From: Desulfovibrio sp.
GTDB taxonomy: Bacteria > Desulfobacterota > Desulfovibrionia > Desulfovibrionales > Desulfovibrionaceae
NCBI GenBank assembly: GCA_031272405.1
Contig: JAISTW010000050.1
Location: 40,623 to 104,622 of the forward strand
Length of the DNA stretch: 64,000 nt
Direction of reading: 5' to 3'
Position numbers and translations under genes: made by a program. The notes under the pieces were generated by a model, which worked only from the letters and a program-made list of their open reading frames with translations, made no database searches and was not told the origin of the DNA. This document shows, one piece after another, positions 47,582 to 56,518 of the stretch (positions are counted from its first letter, which is position 1; each line of letters opens with the position of its first letter).

Positions 47582-50077
47582 CTAGAGCGCTCCGTGTTCC
47601 GTTCTGGCTATGAGATCGTTTTGCAGATCGGGGGACAGGTCCACAAAGTAAGCGCTGTAACCGGCAATCCGTACAATAAGATTGCGGTATTTCTGCGGAT
47701 CTTTCTGCGCAGCCAGCAGGGTGTCCTTACGGATGACGTTGAATTGCACATGCCACAATTTCAGGTCGCAGAACGTTCTGATAAAGGCGACAAGTTTTTC
47801 GGTTCCCTGCTCGCCTTCAAGACATTTGGGAGTAAACTTGATGTTGAGCATCCGGGCCGCCCTGTCGCGCATCCCCATGTTCTTTGTGCTGTAGTTGGAG
47901 AGCATGACCGCCGTCGGTCCATTGACATCCGCCCCGTGCGAAGCGGACGAGCCGTCGGACAGGGGAAACCATTCCGTACGGCCGTTGGGGGTGGCCGAGA
48001 CGACTTTGCCGAAGGGAACATGAGAGGTGAAGGGCACATAGCGCACATCGTTGTGTATGCCCAAATCCTTCATGCTGTAATTCTTTCCGTATTCGACGGA
48101 TATTTTGTCTATGGCCCTGCCGATTTCATCGGCATAGGGATCGTTGTTTCCGTAGCAGGGCGCTGTGCGCAGCAGGGCCTTGATGTCCTCGTAGCCTTCA
48201 AAATTGGCGTCAATGGCTCGGAGAAGCTCATCCATGGTCAATTTCTTTTCTTCAAAGACAAGTTTTTTCACCGCCGCCAGAGAATCCACCACTGTGCCCA
48301 ACCCCATGTATTCAAAGTAGCCGAAGTTGATCCCTTCGGGAATTTGCGGCTGGTGCAGATCAATGCAGTGCTTCATGCACAGATCGTGCATGGCCGAACC
48401 CATAGGCTGCGCGAAATGTCTCGCCCGCAGATTGATGATAATATGCTGCTGGATAAAGGCGGCTTTCATAAAGAGCATGTGCTGTTGCACATAGGCGTCC
48501 CAAAATTCCTTCCAGGTCTTAAAAAAACGGGGGTTGCCGGTTTCAACGCCCAAAAGCTGATCCCCGTACTTTTTCATCCTGCCGTTGCGCAACACCATTT
48601 CCACCGCCGCCGCGAAATTGATGTAGGCGCCGCCGGAGGTATAGGTGTCCCGATTGGGCATCCTGGCCTCGGTGCATCCCGAAACGGCGTAGTCGAGCGC
48701 CTCCTCAAAGGTCGCGCCCTTGGATACATACAGGGGAACCACTTCCTCGTCGTTGATAAGCTTTGGAAATCCGGAGCCGAACTTGATGGTTTCCGCCACG
48801 TCCCACAAATAACGCTCAGGCGCGCGGGAATGGATGCGGGCGGCCAAATCGGGATAATGCAGAGGGAATTCCCTTTTCGACTTGAGAATAAGATAGGTCA
48901 GATCATTGGTCGCGTCCCTCCCGTCCGGGGTCTGCCCGCCGACGGTAACGGCCTCCCAATGGGCATAACCCTCGTTGAAAGCGCCTCCTGTGGGAGAGAT
49001 GTACATGTCGATAAATTCCGCCATGCCCACCCACATGCATTCCAGAAGTTCAATGGCCGTCTCCTCGGTAAGGGAACCGTCTTCGATCCCCTTTTGGTAG
49101 TAGGGATAAAAGTACTGGTCCATTCTTCCATTGGAGATGGTCGTGCCGGTCTTTTGCTCCAGCCGGGAAAACATCTGGGTGAACCATTGGCTCTGGCAGG
49201 CATCGTAGAAATCTCTGGCCGGCTCTCCGGGCACGCGATCCGCAATTTCGGCCATGCGCGACAATTCCGCCTTGCGCTGCGGATTGAATTCAATGGCGGC
49301 CATTTCCCGCGCCAGGGAGGCGTGACGCTTCGCCCACAAAACGATGGCGTCGCACACAATGACGACAGCTTCCAGGAAGGGCCTTTTCTCGCAGTAATCT
49401 TTGGCGCTCAAGGGATCAAGCGCGTCAAGCTTTTCCTGTGCTTCTTTCTTGATGTCGTTGAATCCTCTTTTAAGAATTTTTTCGTAATCATGCACCCACT
49501 GTATGGATGATCTGAAAGAAGACGTTTCGTTGACGATAAACCGGGAAATCAATCCCAGCGGATCATCATAGGTCAACTTGTGAATTTCCGGCGGCAACGC
49601 GGCATTGAGGGCTTCGTGGTAGGTTTTTCCCTTCCAGTAGGGAGCTATTTCCTCAATAACCCTTTTGGCGTCTTCCGGAGTGATGGTGGCGGGAGATGTG
49701 GCCCTTGTGGGCAAATCACGGACGGCGATGTCCAGAAAATCCCCATCAAGCTCAGGATACAGTATGCCGTAGCGGCCGTCGCAGCCTGCGCGCCCCAGCA
49801 GCAACTGGTCCTCCTGCACATACACGGTGATGTTTCGCGCTATGTGCATGAGGGCCTTGGCCCAGCGCAAAACAAGGGGCTGTCCCTCCGTCTCGCGCAT
49901 GGATTGCGTAAAATAAAGGGCGCGTTCAATGTCTATGCGCGGCTTTTGTCCTTCAAAGCGCTCCAGCAGGCTGAAGACGCGGGAATGCGTTTTCCTGTAC
50001 CTGTCTTCTTTTCCCTCGATCTGATCGTGAACGCGTTGTTCCTGGGGGGACAGGCAATCACATATGACTGTGGACAT
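47582..50077 (-). CDS. islA: isethionate sulfite-lyase (glycyl-radical enzyme)
   Basis: 831-aa glycyl-radical enzyme predicted to split isethionate into acetaldehyde and sulfite. Start 50077 (MSTVICDC) follows AAAGGAGTTTGCGCC; the frame extends 9 codons further without a better site. With this numbering R189 and Q193 (SSFRSSIQW), W374, C468 and E470 ([14 protein letters not shown]) fall at the positions I recall for characterised IslA. R679 and F683 are one off the recalled R678 and F682. The radical Gly is G806 ([10 protein letters not shown]). Choline lyase (GCVEP) and glycerol or propanediol dehydratases differ at the 468-470 loop. No encapsulation peptide is obvious. Confidence 0.9.
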   Translation of the reverse strand: MSTVICDCLSPQEQRVHDQIEGKEDRYRKTHSRVFSLLERFEGQKPRIDIERALYFTQSMRETEGQPLVLRWAKALMHIARNITVYVQEDQLLLGRAGCDGRYGILYPELDGDFLDIAVRDLPTRATSPATITPEDAKRVIEEIAPYWKGKTYHEALNAALPPEIHKLTYDDPLGLISRFIVNETSSFRSSIQWVHDYEKILKRGFNDIKKEAQEKLDALDPLSAKDYCEKRPFLEAVVIVCDAIVLWAKRHASLAREMAAIEFNPQRKAELSRMAEIADRVPGEPARDFYDACQSQWFTQMFSRLEQKTGTTISNGRMDQYFYPYYQKGIEDGSLTEETAIELLECMWVGMAEFIDMYISPTGGAFNEGYAHWEAVTVGGQTPDGRDATNDLTYLILKSKREFPLHYPDLAARIHSRAPERYLWDVAETIKFGSGFPKLINDEEVVPLYVSKGATFEEALDYAVSGCTEARMPNRDTYTSGGAYINFAAAVEMVLRNGRMKKYGDQLLGVETGNPRFFKTWKEFWDAYVQQHMLFMKAAFIQQHIIINLRARHFAQPMGSAMHDLCMKHCIDLHQPQIPEGINFGYFEYMGLGTVVDSLAAVKKLVFEEKKLTMDELLRAIDANFEGYEDIKALLRTAPCYGNNDPYADEIGRAIDKISVEYGKNYSMKDLGIHNDVRYVPFTSHVPFGKVVSATPNGRTEWFPLSDGSSASHGADVNGPTAVMLSNYSTKNMGMRDRAARMLNIKFTPKCLEGEQGTEKLVAFIRTFCDLKLWHVQFNVIRKDTLLAAQKDPQKYRNLIVRIAGYSAYFVDLSPDLQNDLIARTEHGAL

Positions 50078-50123
50078 GGCGCAAACTCCTTTTCTTAATT
50101 CCAAACAGCTAACGGGACAAAAC

Positions 50124-50190
50124 CCGAGATTGGCGAAATGCCGAATGGCAACCTGAAGAGCATACTTCGTGCCATCTTCGCCAATCCCGG
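50124..50190. repeat. inverted repeat flanking the islA sigma-54 promoter
   Basis: CCGAGATTGGCGAA (50124-50137) and TTCGCCAATCCCGG (50177-50190) are complementary in 13 of 14 positions and are separated by 39 bases. The islA -24/-12 element lies inside the loop. On the plus strand the right arm is followed by TTTTTT. It could be an operator pair or a hairpin. Confidence 0.65.
50159..50174 (-). promoter_or_regulatory. sigma-54 (-24/-12) promoter of islA
   Basis: Minus strand TGGCACGAAGTATGCT: the invariant GG and GC are exactly 10 bases apart, and all but one consensus base (A for T before TGC) match. It lies about 82 bases upstream of the islA start. Confidence 0.8.
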
Positions 50191-50248
50191 TTTTTTACGC
50201 TGAAATGCGCTTGTCTCGTCACTTCTGCCAAAACAGGACGCCGTCTAG

Positions 50249-50264
50249 GTCGCAAATATGCAAC
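50249..50264. promoter_or_regulatory. candidate activator site 1 (dyad)
   Basis: GTCGCA-AATA-TGCAAC, an imperfect 16-bp dyad, 75 bases upstream of the islA -24 box. The same sequence apart from the spacer occurs at 50424. The spacing suits an enhancer site for the sigma-54 activator encoded in the islA operon. Confidence 0.65.
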
Positions 50265-50423
50265 TATCAGGAACCATTCTTAAGATGTCCTGTTGTCATT
50301 TTGCATCATCCCATCGAAATGGCGAAACCCGAAACGACGTACGCAACGCAAAAAGCGTCTCCGTCAGGTTGTTTCAAATTTCACAATCACCGACATTCCG
50401 GAAAGTGCCGTCAAGGGGAGAAA

Positions 50424-50439
50424 GTCGCAATTTTGCAAC
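50424..50439. promoter_or_regulatory. candidate activator site 2 (dyad)
   Basis: GTCGCA-ATTT-TGCAAC, with both 6-base arms identical to those of site 1. It lies 95 bases upstream of the -24 box of the importer operon promoter. Confidence 0.65.
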
Positions 50440-50533
50440 ATATCATGAGGGAAAAACTGCCCGCCGAGAAAAATAAATACAATAAATACAATAGAATAAG
50501 TATTTCTTCCCCAGTAAATCCCACACTGAAATA

Positions 50534-50549
50534 TGGCACATCGTTTGCT
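50534..50549 (+). promoter_or_regulatory. sigma-54 (-24/-12) promoter of the importer/microcompartment operon
   Basis: TGGCACATCGTTTGCT matches the sigma-54 consensus at every defined position, with GG and GC 10 bases apart. It lies 222 bases upstream of the binding-protein start and points toward it. Confidence 0.88.
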
Positions 50550-50770
50550 AAGCACTCCCCGACTGCCGGCAATTGAACGGACTGCGTCGCGCGCAGATGT
50601 GACTCCACAGCAACCCGCTTTATACGTTTCGCAGATAAGCTTTGTTGAAATAAACAGTTCCAGGGAGAAACGGAAGAGCAATATCCTAATAAGGCGCTTA
50701 TGAATGTCGTCCACGAAACCTGTTCGGGGACGCGAAGCAGTATACACCATTATTCCTGTCGGAGGAGCGT

Positions 50771-51883
50771 ATGAAAAATTGCTTTCGTCTGTTGTGCGCG
50801 ATGCTCGCAACGCTGTTGAGCGTTGCCGGCGCGCAAGCCGCCCAGAAATTCACCATCGGCTTTCAACCTTATGACACCATCTCGTATCAGGTCATCGTCA
50901 ACGCGGAACTCGGACTGTGGAAAAAGTACATGCCCAAAGACGTTGAACTGGAATTTTCACCGGCCCTGCAAGGGACGATCGTGGCCAATAACATGCTGGC
51001 AGGCAAGGCCGTGGCCGGCTACATGAGCGTCATGCCCGCGACTATCCTCTGCTCCAAGGAAAAACAGGCGCGCATAAAAATGGTCGCCTCCCTCGGCATG
51101 TCGGAAGGGACGCGTTGTGCGCTGGTGCTGGTGCGCAAGGACGCTCCGAATTTCAAGAGCAACGAGGAAGTCGCCCGCTGGCTTGACGGCAAAGTCATCG
51201 CCGCCCCCAAGGGAAGCGCGTCGGATCAGTATCTGCGCCGTTTCTTCGAGCGCTACAAGGTGAAACCCGGCGAATACCTGAACCAGTCCATTGAAGTCAT
51301 CGCGACCAACTTCCGCACAGGAAAACTGGACGCCGCATCCGCGTGGGAACCCACCGCATCCCGAGTCGCCAGCGACGTGGGCGAAGGCATAGCCCGCATT
51401 GTCGCTGATGGAAGCGCGTGCGACAACCCGGATCTTGGTATCCTCGTCATGCGTGAAGACTTCATCAAGGACCATCCTGAAGCCGCCAAGGGATATCTGC
51501 GCTCCGAACTTGAAGCGCAGCGCTATCTCGTTGATCCTGCCAATCAGGAAAAGGTTGTGCAAATGGTGGCTAAATACGCCACCGGCATACCCAACAAAAT
51601 ACTCTGGTACTCCATTTACGGAAAAGTGCCCGCCACTCGTGCCAACCCGATTCGTGAGTGGAAGTCCTTCTATTTCAACAAGAAGGAACTGGACAACATC
51701 AAGGAAGTCGCTCCATTTCTGTATCAGGAGAAGGTCATTTCCATTCCCAAGCTTAGCGAATGGGCAGTGGACGACTCGCTTGCGCGGGCCGTGTTCAAGG
51801 AAGCCGGTTATAAGCCTGTTGATGACGAAGCCACGCTGGGCTACATCAAAGGGCTTCCGGCATCTGATTGTCCCTTCAAGTAG
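50771..51883 (+). CDS. sulfonate-type ABC transporter substrate-binding protein
   Basis: 370-aa periplasmic protein of the TauA/SsuA/NMT1 family. The signal peptide (MKNCFRLLCAMLATLLSVAG, cut near AQA-AQ) is followed by KFTIGFQPYDTISYQVIVNA and the two-lobe fold with LVLVRKDAPNFKSNEEVARW and GKVIAAPKGSASDQYL. A strong GGAGGA site precedes the ATG. It is the only binding protein in an operon with two permeases and two ATPases. The ligand is probably isethionate, taurine or another small sulfonate, by context; sequence alone cannot say. Confidence 0.9.
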   Translation: MKNCFRLLCAMLATLLSVAGAQAAQKFTIGFQPYDTISYQVIVNAELGLWKKYMPKDVELEFSPALQGTIVANNMLAGKAVAGYMSVMPATILCSKEKQARIKMVASLGMSEGTRCALVLVRKDAPNFKSNEEVARWLDGKVIAAPKGSASDQYLRRFFERYKVKPGEYLNQSIEVIATNFRTGKLDAASAWEPTASRVASDVGEGIARIVADGSACDNPDLGILVMREDFIKDHPEAAKGYLRSELEAQRYLVDPANQEKVVQMVAKYATGIPNKILWYSIYGKVPATRANPIREWKSFYFNKKELDNIKEVAPFLYQEKVISIPKLSEWAVDDSLARAVFKEAGYKPVDDEATLGYIKGLPASDCPFK

Positions 51884-51991
51884 CGGCTGACCCTGCTTTT
51901 TCGATTCCAGGCCGGCCACGCGGATCGCGCGGGGCCGGCCCGGAGCGAAACTGTCGCCGGGAGAACCTTTATCCAGCAAGGAGAGTTTCCC

Positions 51992-52903
51992 TTGACCACA
52001 GATACAGTCGCCAACGGCGCCAAGGGCGTCAGTGTAGGTTTGCCGGGTGCCCCGCAAGCGCCGCAAAAGCAAACCTCGGATTTCAGGCTGACCTTGATCC
52101 GCCTTAAATTCTGGCTGAAAAGTCCCTCTCCCTACCTGAATATCCTGGGACTCGCCGGTTTTCTTCTGTTCTGGTACCTCACAACGGAAGTCCTGAAACT
52201 TCCCCTGTTCGAAAAACTCCCGGGGCCCACCGCCACGCTGGACGAATGGCTGTCCCATGACCCAATGTTCGGGATTTCCTTCTTTACGCTGGAATATTAT
52301 CAGCACATCGGCATCAGCATCTGGCGCGTTTTCCAGGCCTTCGCCCTGGCAACCATGCTGGGCGTGCCCATCGGGCTGTTTATGGGGTGGAAGAAGACTT
52401 TCAAGGATTATACATTCCCCCTCCTGGAAGTGTTGCGTCCCATTCCCATGCTGGCCTGGGTTCCCCTGTCCATTCTCATGTGGCCGGGCCGCGAGGCCTC
52501 CATCGTTTTTCTCACTTTCCTGGGTTCCTTTTTCGCCACAGTCCTCAACACGCTGCTCGGCGTCGAATCCATCGACGAATGCTATTTCAGGGCGGCGGCT
52601 TCGCTCGGAGCATCGGAGAAGCAGATATTCTCCAAGGTCATAGTTCCCGGCGCCCTTCCCTTTATTTTCACCGGCCTTCAGATCAGCATGGGATACGCGT
52701 GGTTTTCGCTGGTGGCCGGTGAAATGCTGGCCGGCGAATTCGGCCTGGGCTATCTTATATGGAATTCCTACACATTGGTTCAGTATCCGGTCATCATCAT
52801 CGCCATGATCACTCTGGGCGTTATCGGTTCCCTGAGCAGTCTCATTATACGCCTTGTAGGCGACAAACTCATGCAATGGAAGGTCAGGGAGGCGGCGCAA
52901 TGA
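51992..52903 (+). CDS. ABC transporter permease 1 (TauC/SsuC-like)
   Basis: 303-aa inner-membrane protein with about six helices. TTG at 51992 is used as start because AAGGAGAGTTTCCC precedes it. The binding-protein-dependent permease signature (EAA loop) is in AAASLGASEKQIFSKVIVPG, the contact site for the ATPase. Its stop overlaps the next ATG (ATGA), so translation with ATPase 1 is coupled. Confidence 0.92.
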   Translation: MTTDTVANGAKGVSVGLPGAPQAPQKQTSDFRLTLIRLKFWLKSPSPYLNILGLAGFLLFWYLTTEVLKLPLFEKLPGPTATLDEWLSHDPMFGISFFTLEYYQHIGISIWRVFQAFALATMLGVPIGLFMGWKKTFKDYTFPLLEVLRPIPMLAWVPLSILMWPGREASIVFLTFLGSFFATVLNTLLGVESIDECYFRAAASLGASEKQIFSKVIVPGALPFIFTGLQISMGYAWFSLVAGEMLAGEFGLGYLIWNSYTLVQYPVIIIAMITLGVIGSLSSLIIRLVGDKLMQWKVREAAQ

Positions 52904-53751
52904 ATACGGCGGGATTTGAAACAGCGGACGAAAAAAGCCGCGGAGCCATCAACATCCGCAACGTTACAAAGGTATACGATCCTGACGGGGCTTGCGTCCT
53001 GGCTGTGGACAATTGCTCCATGGACATCTCCGCTGGCGAATTTTGCGTTGTCGTCGGACCTTCGGGTTGCGGCAAGACGACGCTGCTCAACGCCATCGCG
53101 GGATTTCACGGAATCAGCGGCGGCGAGATATACCTTGACGGGGAGCTGCTCTGCACCTCTGAACGCATGCCGAAACCCGGTTCGGACAGAATCGTTGTCT
53201 TCCAGAACGGGGCGCTCTTCCCCTGGTTTACTGTTCTTGAAAACGTGACCTTCGGCCCGGTCATGCAGGGCGTCATGGCAAAAAAAGACGCCGAAGACAA
53301 AGCCCTGCATATGATGGGGCAAATGGGACTTCAGGGTATATCCATGAACTATCCCAGCGAAATATCTTCCGGCATGCGGCGCCGCGTGGAAATCGCCCGC
53401 GCTCTGATGAACAACCCCAGAGTCCTCCTGCTGGATGAACCCTTCCGCGCAATGGACGCGTTGACCAAGACAGTGGTGCATCAATTCCTGCTCAACGTCT
53501 ATGACGAGTACAAGACCACGATTTTTTTCATCACCCATGATCTGGACGAAGCCATATTTCTCGGCAGCAAGGTCTACATCATGACAACCCGTCCGGCCAC
53601 AATCAAAAAAATACTCGAAGTCACCATACCGAGACCACGGGATTTTCGCATTCTGGCCTCTCCGGAATACCAGCGTCTGCGGGACGAGTGCATTTCCGCC
53701 GTGCATGAGGAAGCCGTCAAGGCCTTCAAGGCCGGCGAGCGAGAAATGTAA
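52900..53751 (+). CDS. ABC transporter ATPase 1 (degenerate signature motif)
   Basis: 283-aa TauB/SsuB-like nucleotide-binding protein. Walker A GPSGCGKTT (53-61), Q-loop Q102, Walker B with catalytic E180 (LLLDEPF) and H-loop H213 (FITHDLDEAIF) are intact. The signature motif, normally LSGGQ, reads ISSGM (155-159). It therefore can supply a working ATP-binding face but a poor signature face. It complements ATPase 2 of the same operon, which has the opposite defect. Confidence 0.92.
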   Translation: MNTAGFETADEKSRGAINIRNVTKVYDPDGACVLAVDNCSMDISAGEFCVVVGPSGCGKTTLLNAIAGFHGISGGEIYLDGELLCTSERMPKPGSDRIVVFQNGALFPWFTVLENVTFGPVMQGVMAKKDAEDKALHMMGQMGLQGISMNYPSEISSGMRRRVEIARALMNNPRVLLLDEPFRAMDALTKTVVHQFLLNVYDEYKTTIFFITHDLDEAIFLGSKVYIMTTRPATIKKILEVTIPRPRDFRILASPEYQRLRDECISAVHEEAVKAFKAGEREM

Positions 53752-53774
53752 CATCAACGTGGGAGGTCTGAAAC

Positions 53775-54614
53775 ATGCATGACAACGCGACGTCACCCTC
53801 ACATGGCGAAGGGCTTGCCCCCGTCGAGAACGATTTCATCAGGATTCTGAAAAAAAGGGCATCATCCGTCGCTTTCTGGCGCGGAATAGCATCCATAGTG
53901 GCGTTCACGCTTTTCTGGGAATTTTGCGCGCGCTTCCACGTCCCCGTCATAGGCAACGTGCCGGCGCCGTCCGAGGTGCTTGCCTCGCTCGCCGTGCAGA
54001 TCAAGCTTGCCTACTATTGGCTCTCCTGGGCCGACAGTATGATCCGCATCTTCACCGGCTTCATCATCGCGCAAATCATCGGCGTCCCGCTGGGATTATT
54101 TCTCGGCGCCAACAACAAGGCGCGGGAAACATTGTTTCCCATTTTTGAGATCATGCGCCCCGTGCCGCCCCTCGCTTGGGTGCCCGTCTCCGTCATTTTC
54201 TGGCCTTCCGCTGAAATGAGCATGATATTCGTCACCTTTCTCGGAGCGTTTTTCACCGTGGTGCTGAATATTGTGGAAGGCATCACAAGTATCGACATAC
54301 GCTATATCCGGGCGGCGTATTCCCTGGGCTCCACAAAACGCGACATCTTTTGGCGCGTGTTGCTGCCCGCGAGCTTGCCCAGCGTGGTCGTCGGCATGAC
54401 TGTCGGCATGGGCATCACATGGGCCGTGGTGGTAGCCGCGGAAATGATCGCCACCAATACGGGCCTCGGTTTCCTGACTTGGCGTGGCTATGTGGCTGGA
54501 GAATATCCGATTATCGTCGTCGGCATGATGAGCATCGGTTTGGCCGGGTACCTGTCGTCAGCGTTGATTCGCTACGTGGGAGCGAAGTTCACCCCCTGGC
54601 TGAAAACCAGATAA
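53775..54614 (+). CDS. ABC transporter permease 2 (TauC/SsuC-like)
   Basis: 279-aa inner-membrane permease paralogous to permease 1. EAA-type loop IRAAYSLGSTKRDIFWRVLL and about six hydrophobic segments are visible. GGGAGG lies 8 bases before the ATG. No second binding protein goes with it, which suggests that it pairs with permease 1 in a heteromeric channel. Confidence 0.92.
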   Translation: MHDNATSPSHGEGLAPVENDFIRILKKRASSVAFWRGIASIVAFTLFWEFCARFHVPVIGNVPAPSEVLASLAVQIKLAYYWLSWADSMIRIFTGFIIAQIIGVPLGLFLGANNKARETLFPIFEIMRPVPPLAWVPVSVIFWPSAEMSMIFVTFLGAFFTVVLNIVEGITSIDIRYIRAAYSLGSTKRDIFWRVLLPASLPSVVVGMTVGMGITWAVVVAAEMIATNTGLGFLTWRGYVAGEYPIIVVGMMSIGLAGYLSSALIRYVGAKFTPWLKTR

Positions 54615-54662
54615 TCCGTTTCGGCACCCCAACCCGCCGTCAGGACACAAGGGAAGCAGCAT

Positions 54663-55553
54663 ATGATCAACAACATGTCAAATACCGGCATGCAGGCCGG
54701 CGAAATGGTCGTAGACAACCTCGTCAAGACATATGGAACGGACATTCTGACCAAGGTAGTGTTGGATGATTGCTCGTTTGTCCTGGAGCGGAGTAAATTG
54801 ACGGTGCTTGTCGGCCCGTCCGGCTGCGGCAAGAGCACCATCATCAATGTGCTCGCGGGCTATGAAAAACCGACTTCAGGAAGGGTGCTTCTTGACGGGG
54901 AGCAGATCAGCGGTCCCGGCCCCGACCGGCTGGTGGTTTTTCAGGAAACAGCCCTTTTTCCCTGGATGACCACATTTGAAAATGTCGCATACGGCCCCGA
55001 GGTCCGGAAAGAAATGAAGGGCAAAGAACTCAGGGATGCGGTCATGCATCTGCTGGAATTGGTTGGCCTGGAAGATTTCCGGGACAAGTATCCCACGCAG
55101 CTTTCCGGGGGCATGCAACGGCGGACCGAATTGGTTCGCGCCATGATCAATCACCCGAAGGTCATGTTCATGGATGAACCCTTCCGTGGACTGGACGCCA
55201 TGACCCGTTCCCTGATGCAGGAATACTATGTTAGACTTTTTGAGGAACACCGCGGAACAAATCTTTTCATCACGTCCGAGCTGGAGGAAGGCATTTTCCT
55301 TGCCGACAGGTTGGTCATCCTCACAAACCAACCCTGCCGGGTCAAAAAAATTATGAATGTCGATTTGCCGCGACCGCGCGATTTCAGCGTTATGGGCTCC
55401 TCGGAGTATCTGAATATAAAGCGGGAAGCGCTGGAACTTCTCCATGAGGAAGCAATGAAATCCTTCGCTTCAGGGGCTGTGAACGCCGCCGACTTTCTTG
55501 AGGCGTATTCCCACATGGGCGAAGACCAGGCAAAACCGCGTTCCCACGTTTAG
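54663..55553 (+). CDS. ABC transporter ATPase 2 (H-loop His replaced)
   Basis: 296-aa nucleotide-binding protein. Walker A GPSGCGKST (51-59), Q94, a good signature LSGGM (147-151) and Walker B E172 (MFMDEPF) are present. The H-loop histidine is replaced by Ser205 (NLFITSELEEGIFL). Together with ATPase 1 it would form one canonical and one degenerate ATP site. The C-terminal tail of about 40 residues is longer than usual for TauB. Confidence 0.92.
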   Translation: MINNMSNTGMQAGEMVVDNLVKTYGTDILTKVVLDDCSFVLERSKLTVLVGPSGCGKSTIINVLAGYEKPTSGRVLLDGEQISGPGPDRLVVFQETALFPWMTTFENVAYGPEVRKEMKGKELRDAVMHLLELVGLEDFRDKYPTQLSGGMQRRTELVRAMINHPKVMFMDEPFRGLDAMTRSLMQEYYVRLFEEHRGTNLFITSELEEGIFLADRLVILTNQPCRVKKIMNVDLPRPRDFSVMGSSEYLNIKREALELLHEEAMKSFASGAVNAADFLEAYSHMGEDQAKPRSHV

Positions 55554-55576
55554 CCGGGAATTTTGGAGACGCATCC

Positions 55577-56512
55577 ATGAAAATCATAGACTTTCGTTTT
55601 CGCCCCAATACGCGTGAAGTCATTGACGGCATCAAGAACAGCTCCATGTTCAAGGCAACGTGCGAAGCCATCAACTTCGACAGGCGGGTGCCACAGCTTT
55701 TGCCGGAAATAGTGGCCGATATGGAAAAACGCGGCGTGGAGCTTGCCGTGATCACGGGCAGGGATTGTGAAGTCACATACGGCTTTCCAGCCAATAACGG
55801 AAGTGTTCTGGAATTTGTCAGAGCCTATCCAAAAAAATTCATTGGCTTCTGGGGGATAGACCCGCACAAGGGGATGAAGGCTGTTTACGAAATTGTACAC
55901 GCCGTGGAAAGTGACGGTATGCGCGGCATCGCCGTGGACCCTTATCTGGCCCATATTCCGCCGCACGAGGCCCGTTATTATCCCCTGTATTCCAAATGTT
56001 GCGAATTGAAAATTCCCGTCTTCATCACGACAGCGCCTCCTCCCCAGGTGCCCCGGGCTGTTATGGACTATGTTGATCCGCGCCATGTGGACATCGTTGC
56101 CCGCGACTTCCCGGAGTTGACCATCATCATGAGCCACGGGGGCTATCCTTTCGTGAATGAAGCTATTTTCGCCTGTATGCGCAACGCCAATGTGTATATG
56201 GACCTTTCGGAATATGAACTGGCGCCCATGGCCGATGTTTACGTGCAGGCGCTCAACAGCGCCATCGGGGACAAGGTCGTTTTCGCCAGCGCCCATCCTT
56301 TTGTGGAGCAGGAAGAGGCCATACGTATTTACAACAACCTCAAGCTGAAAGACGATGTTCGCCGCAAGGTCATGTACGACAACGCTCGGCGCATCCTCGG
56401 CCTCGCCGGCGAAACGCGCTCCGAGGGACGGGAGGGTGGAAGGCCGATTCTCTCCCCTGAACTCCCACTGCCCTATCTGCCCTTTATACCAACGTCGGGA
56501 CGCATGAACTGA
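55577..56512 (+). CDS. amidohydrolase_2-like protein lacking canonical metal ligands
   Basis: 311-aa TIM-barrel protein of the ACMSD/amidohydrolase_2 family. The usual DxHxH start reads DFRFR (residues 5-9), and the late catalytic Asp (FGSD-type) is Ala239 in VVFASAHPF. His187 in IIMSHGGYPF is kept. A normal metal-dependent hydrolase or decarboxylase is therefore doubtful; it could use other residues, be a lyase-like variant, or bind a substrate. It lies 23 bases after ATPase 2 and 6 before the RnfC-like gene, so it belongs to the sulfonate operon. Confidence 0.82.
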   Translation: MKIIDFRFRPNTREVIDGIKNSSMFKATCEAINFDRRVPQLLPEIVADMEKRGVELAVITGRDCEVTYGFPANNGSVLEFVRAYPKKFIGFWGIDPHKGMKAVYEIVHAVESDGMRGIAVDPYLAHIPPHEARYYPLYSKCCELKIPVFITTAPPPQVPRAVMDYVDPRHVDIVARDFPELTIIMSHGGYPFVNEAIFACMRNANVYMDLSEYELAPMADVYVQALNSAIGDKVVFASAHPFVEQEEAIRIYNNLKLKDDVRRKVMYDNARRILGLAGETRSEGREGGRPILSPELPLPYLPFIPTSGRMN

Positions 56513-56518
56513 CACCGT

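Larger units (their letters stand above)
50078..50770. other. 693-bp divergent regulatory region between islA and the importer operon
   Basis: No convincing gene. It is AT-richer than the flanks and includes a short direct repeat (AATAAATAC twice, about 50471-50489). It contains two outward sigma-54 promoters, two copies of a 16-bp dyad and a large inverted repeat, listed separately. The importer operon transcript would carry a leader of about 210 bases (50561-50770). No riboswitch or terminator was recognised in it. Confidence 0.75.

Noticed and set aside
47594-49510. Long open frame (638 codons) on the plus strand inside islA
   Set aside because: It is antisense to a gene with full catalytic residue conservation; the translation has no recognisable domain and arises from codon bias.
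47582-50077. Assignment of the glycyl-radical enzyme as choline TMA-lyase, propanediol dehydratase or DHPS lyase
   Set aside because: The 468-470 loop is CTE, and R189/Q193/W374 match the isethionate enzyme as recalled; the neighbours (sulfonate-type importer, TSUP) also fit sulfonates. Not tested by alignment.
50169-50810. Several frames of 65-148 codons in the islA-importer gap
   Set aside because: Poor ribosome sites, rare-codon-rich text and overlap with the sigma-54 promoters and activator dyads; better explained as regulatory DNA.
50957-52900. Open frame of 647 codons on the minus strand
   Set aside because: Antisense to the binding protein and permease 1; no ribosome site or domain.
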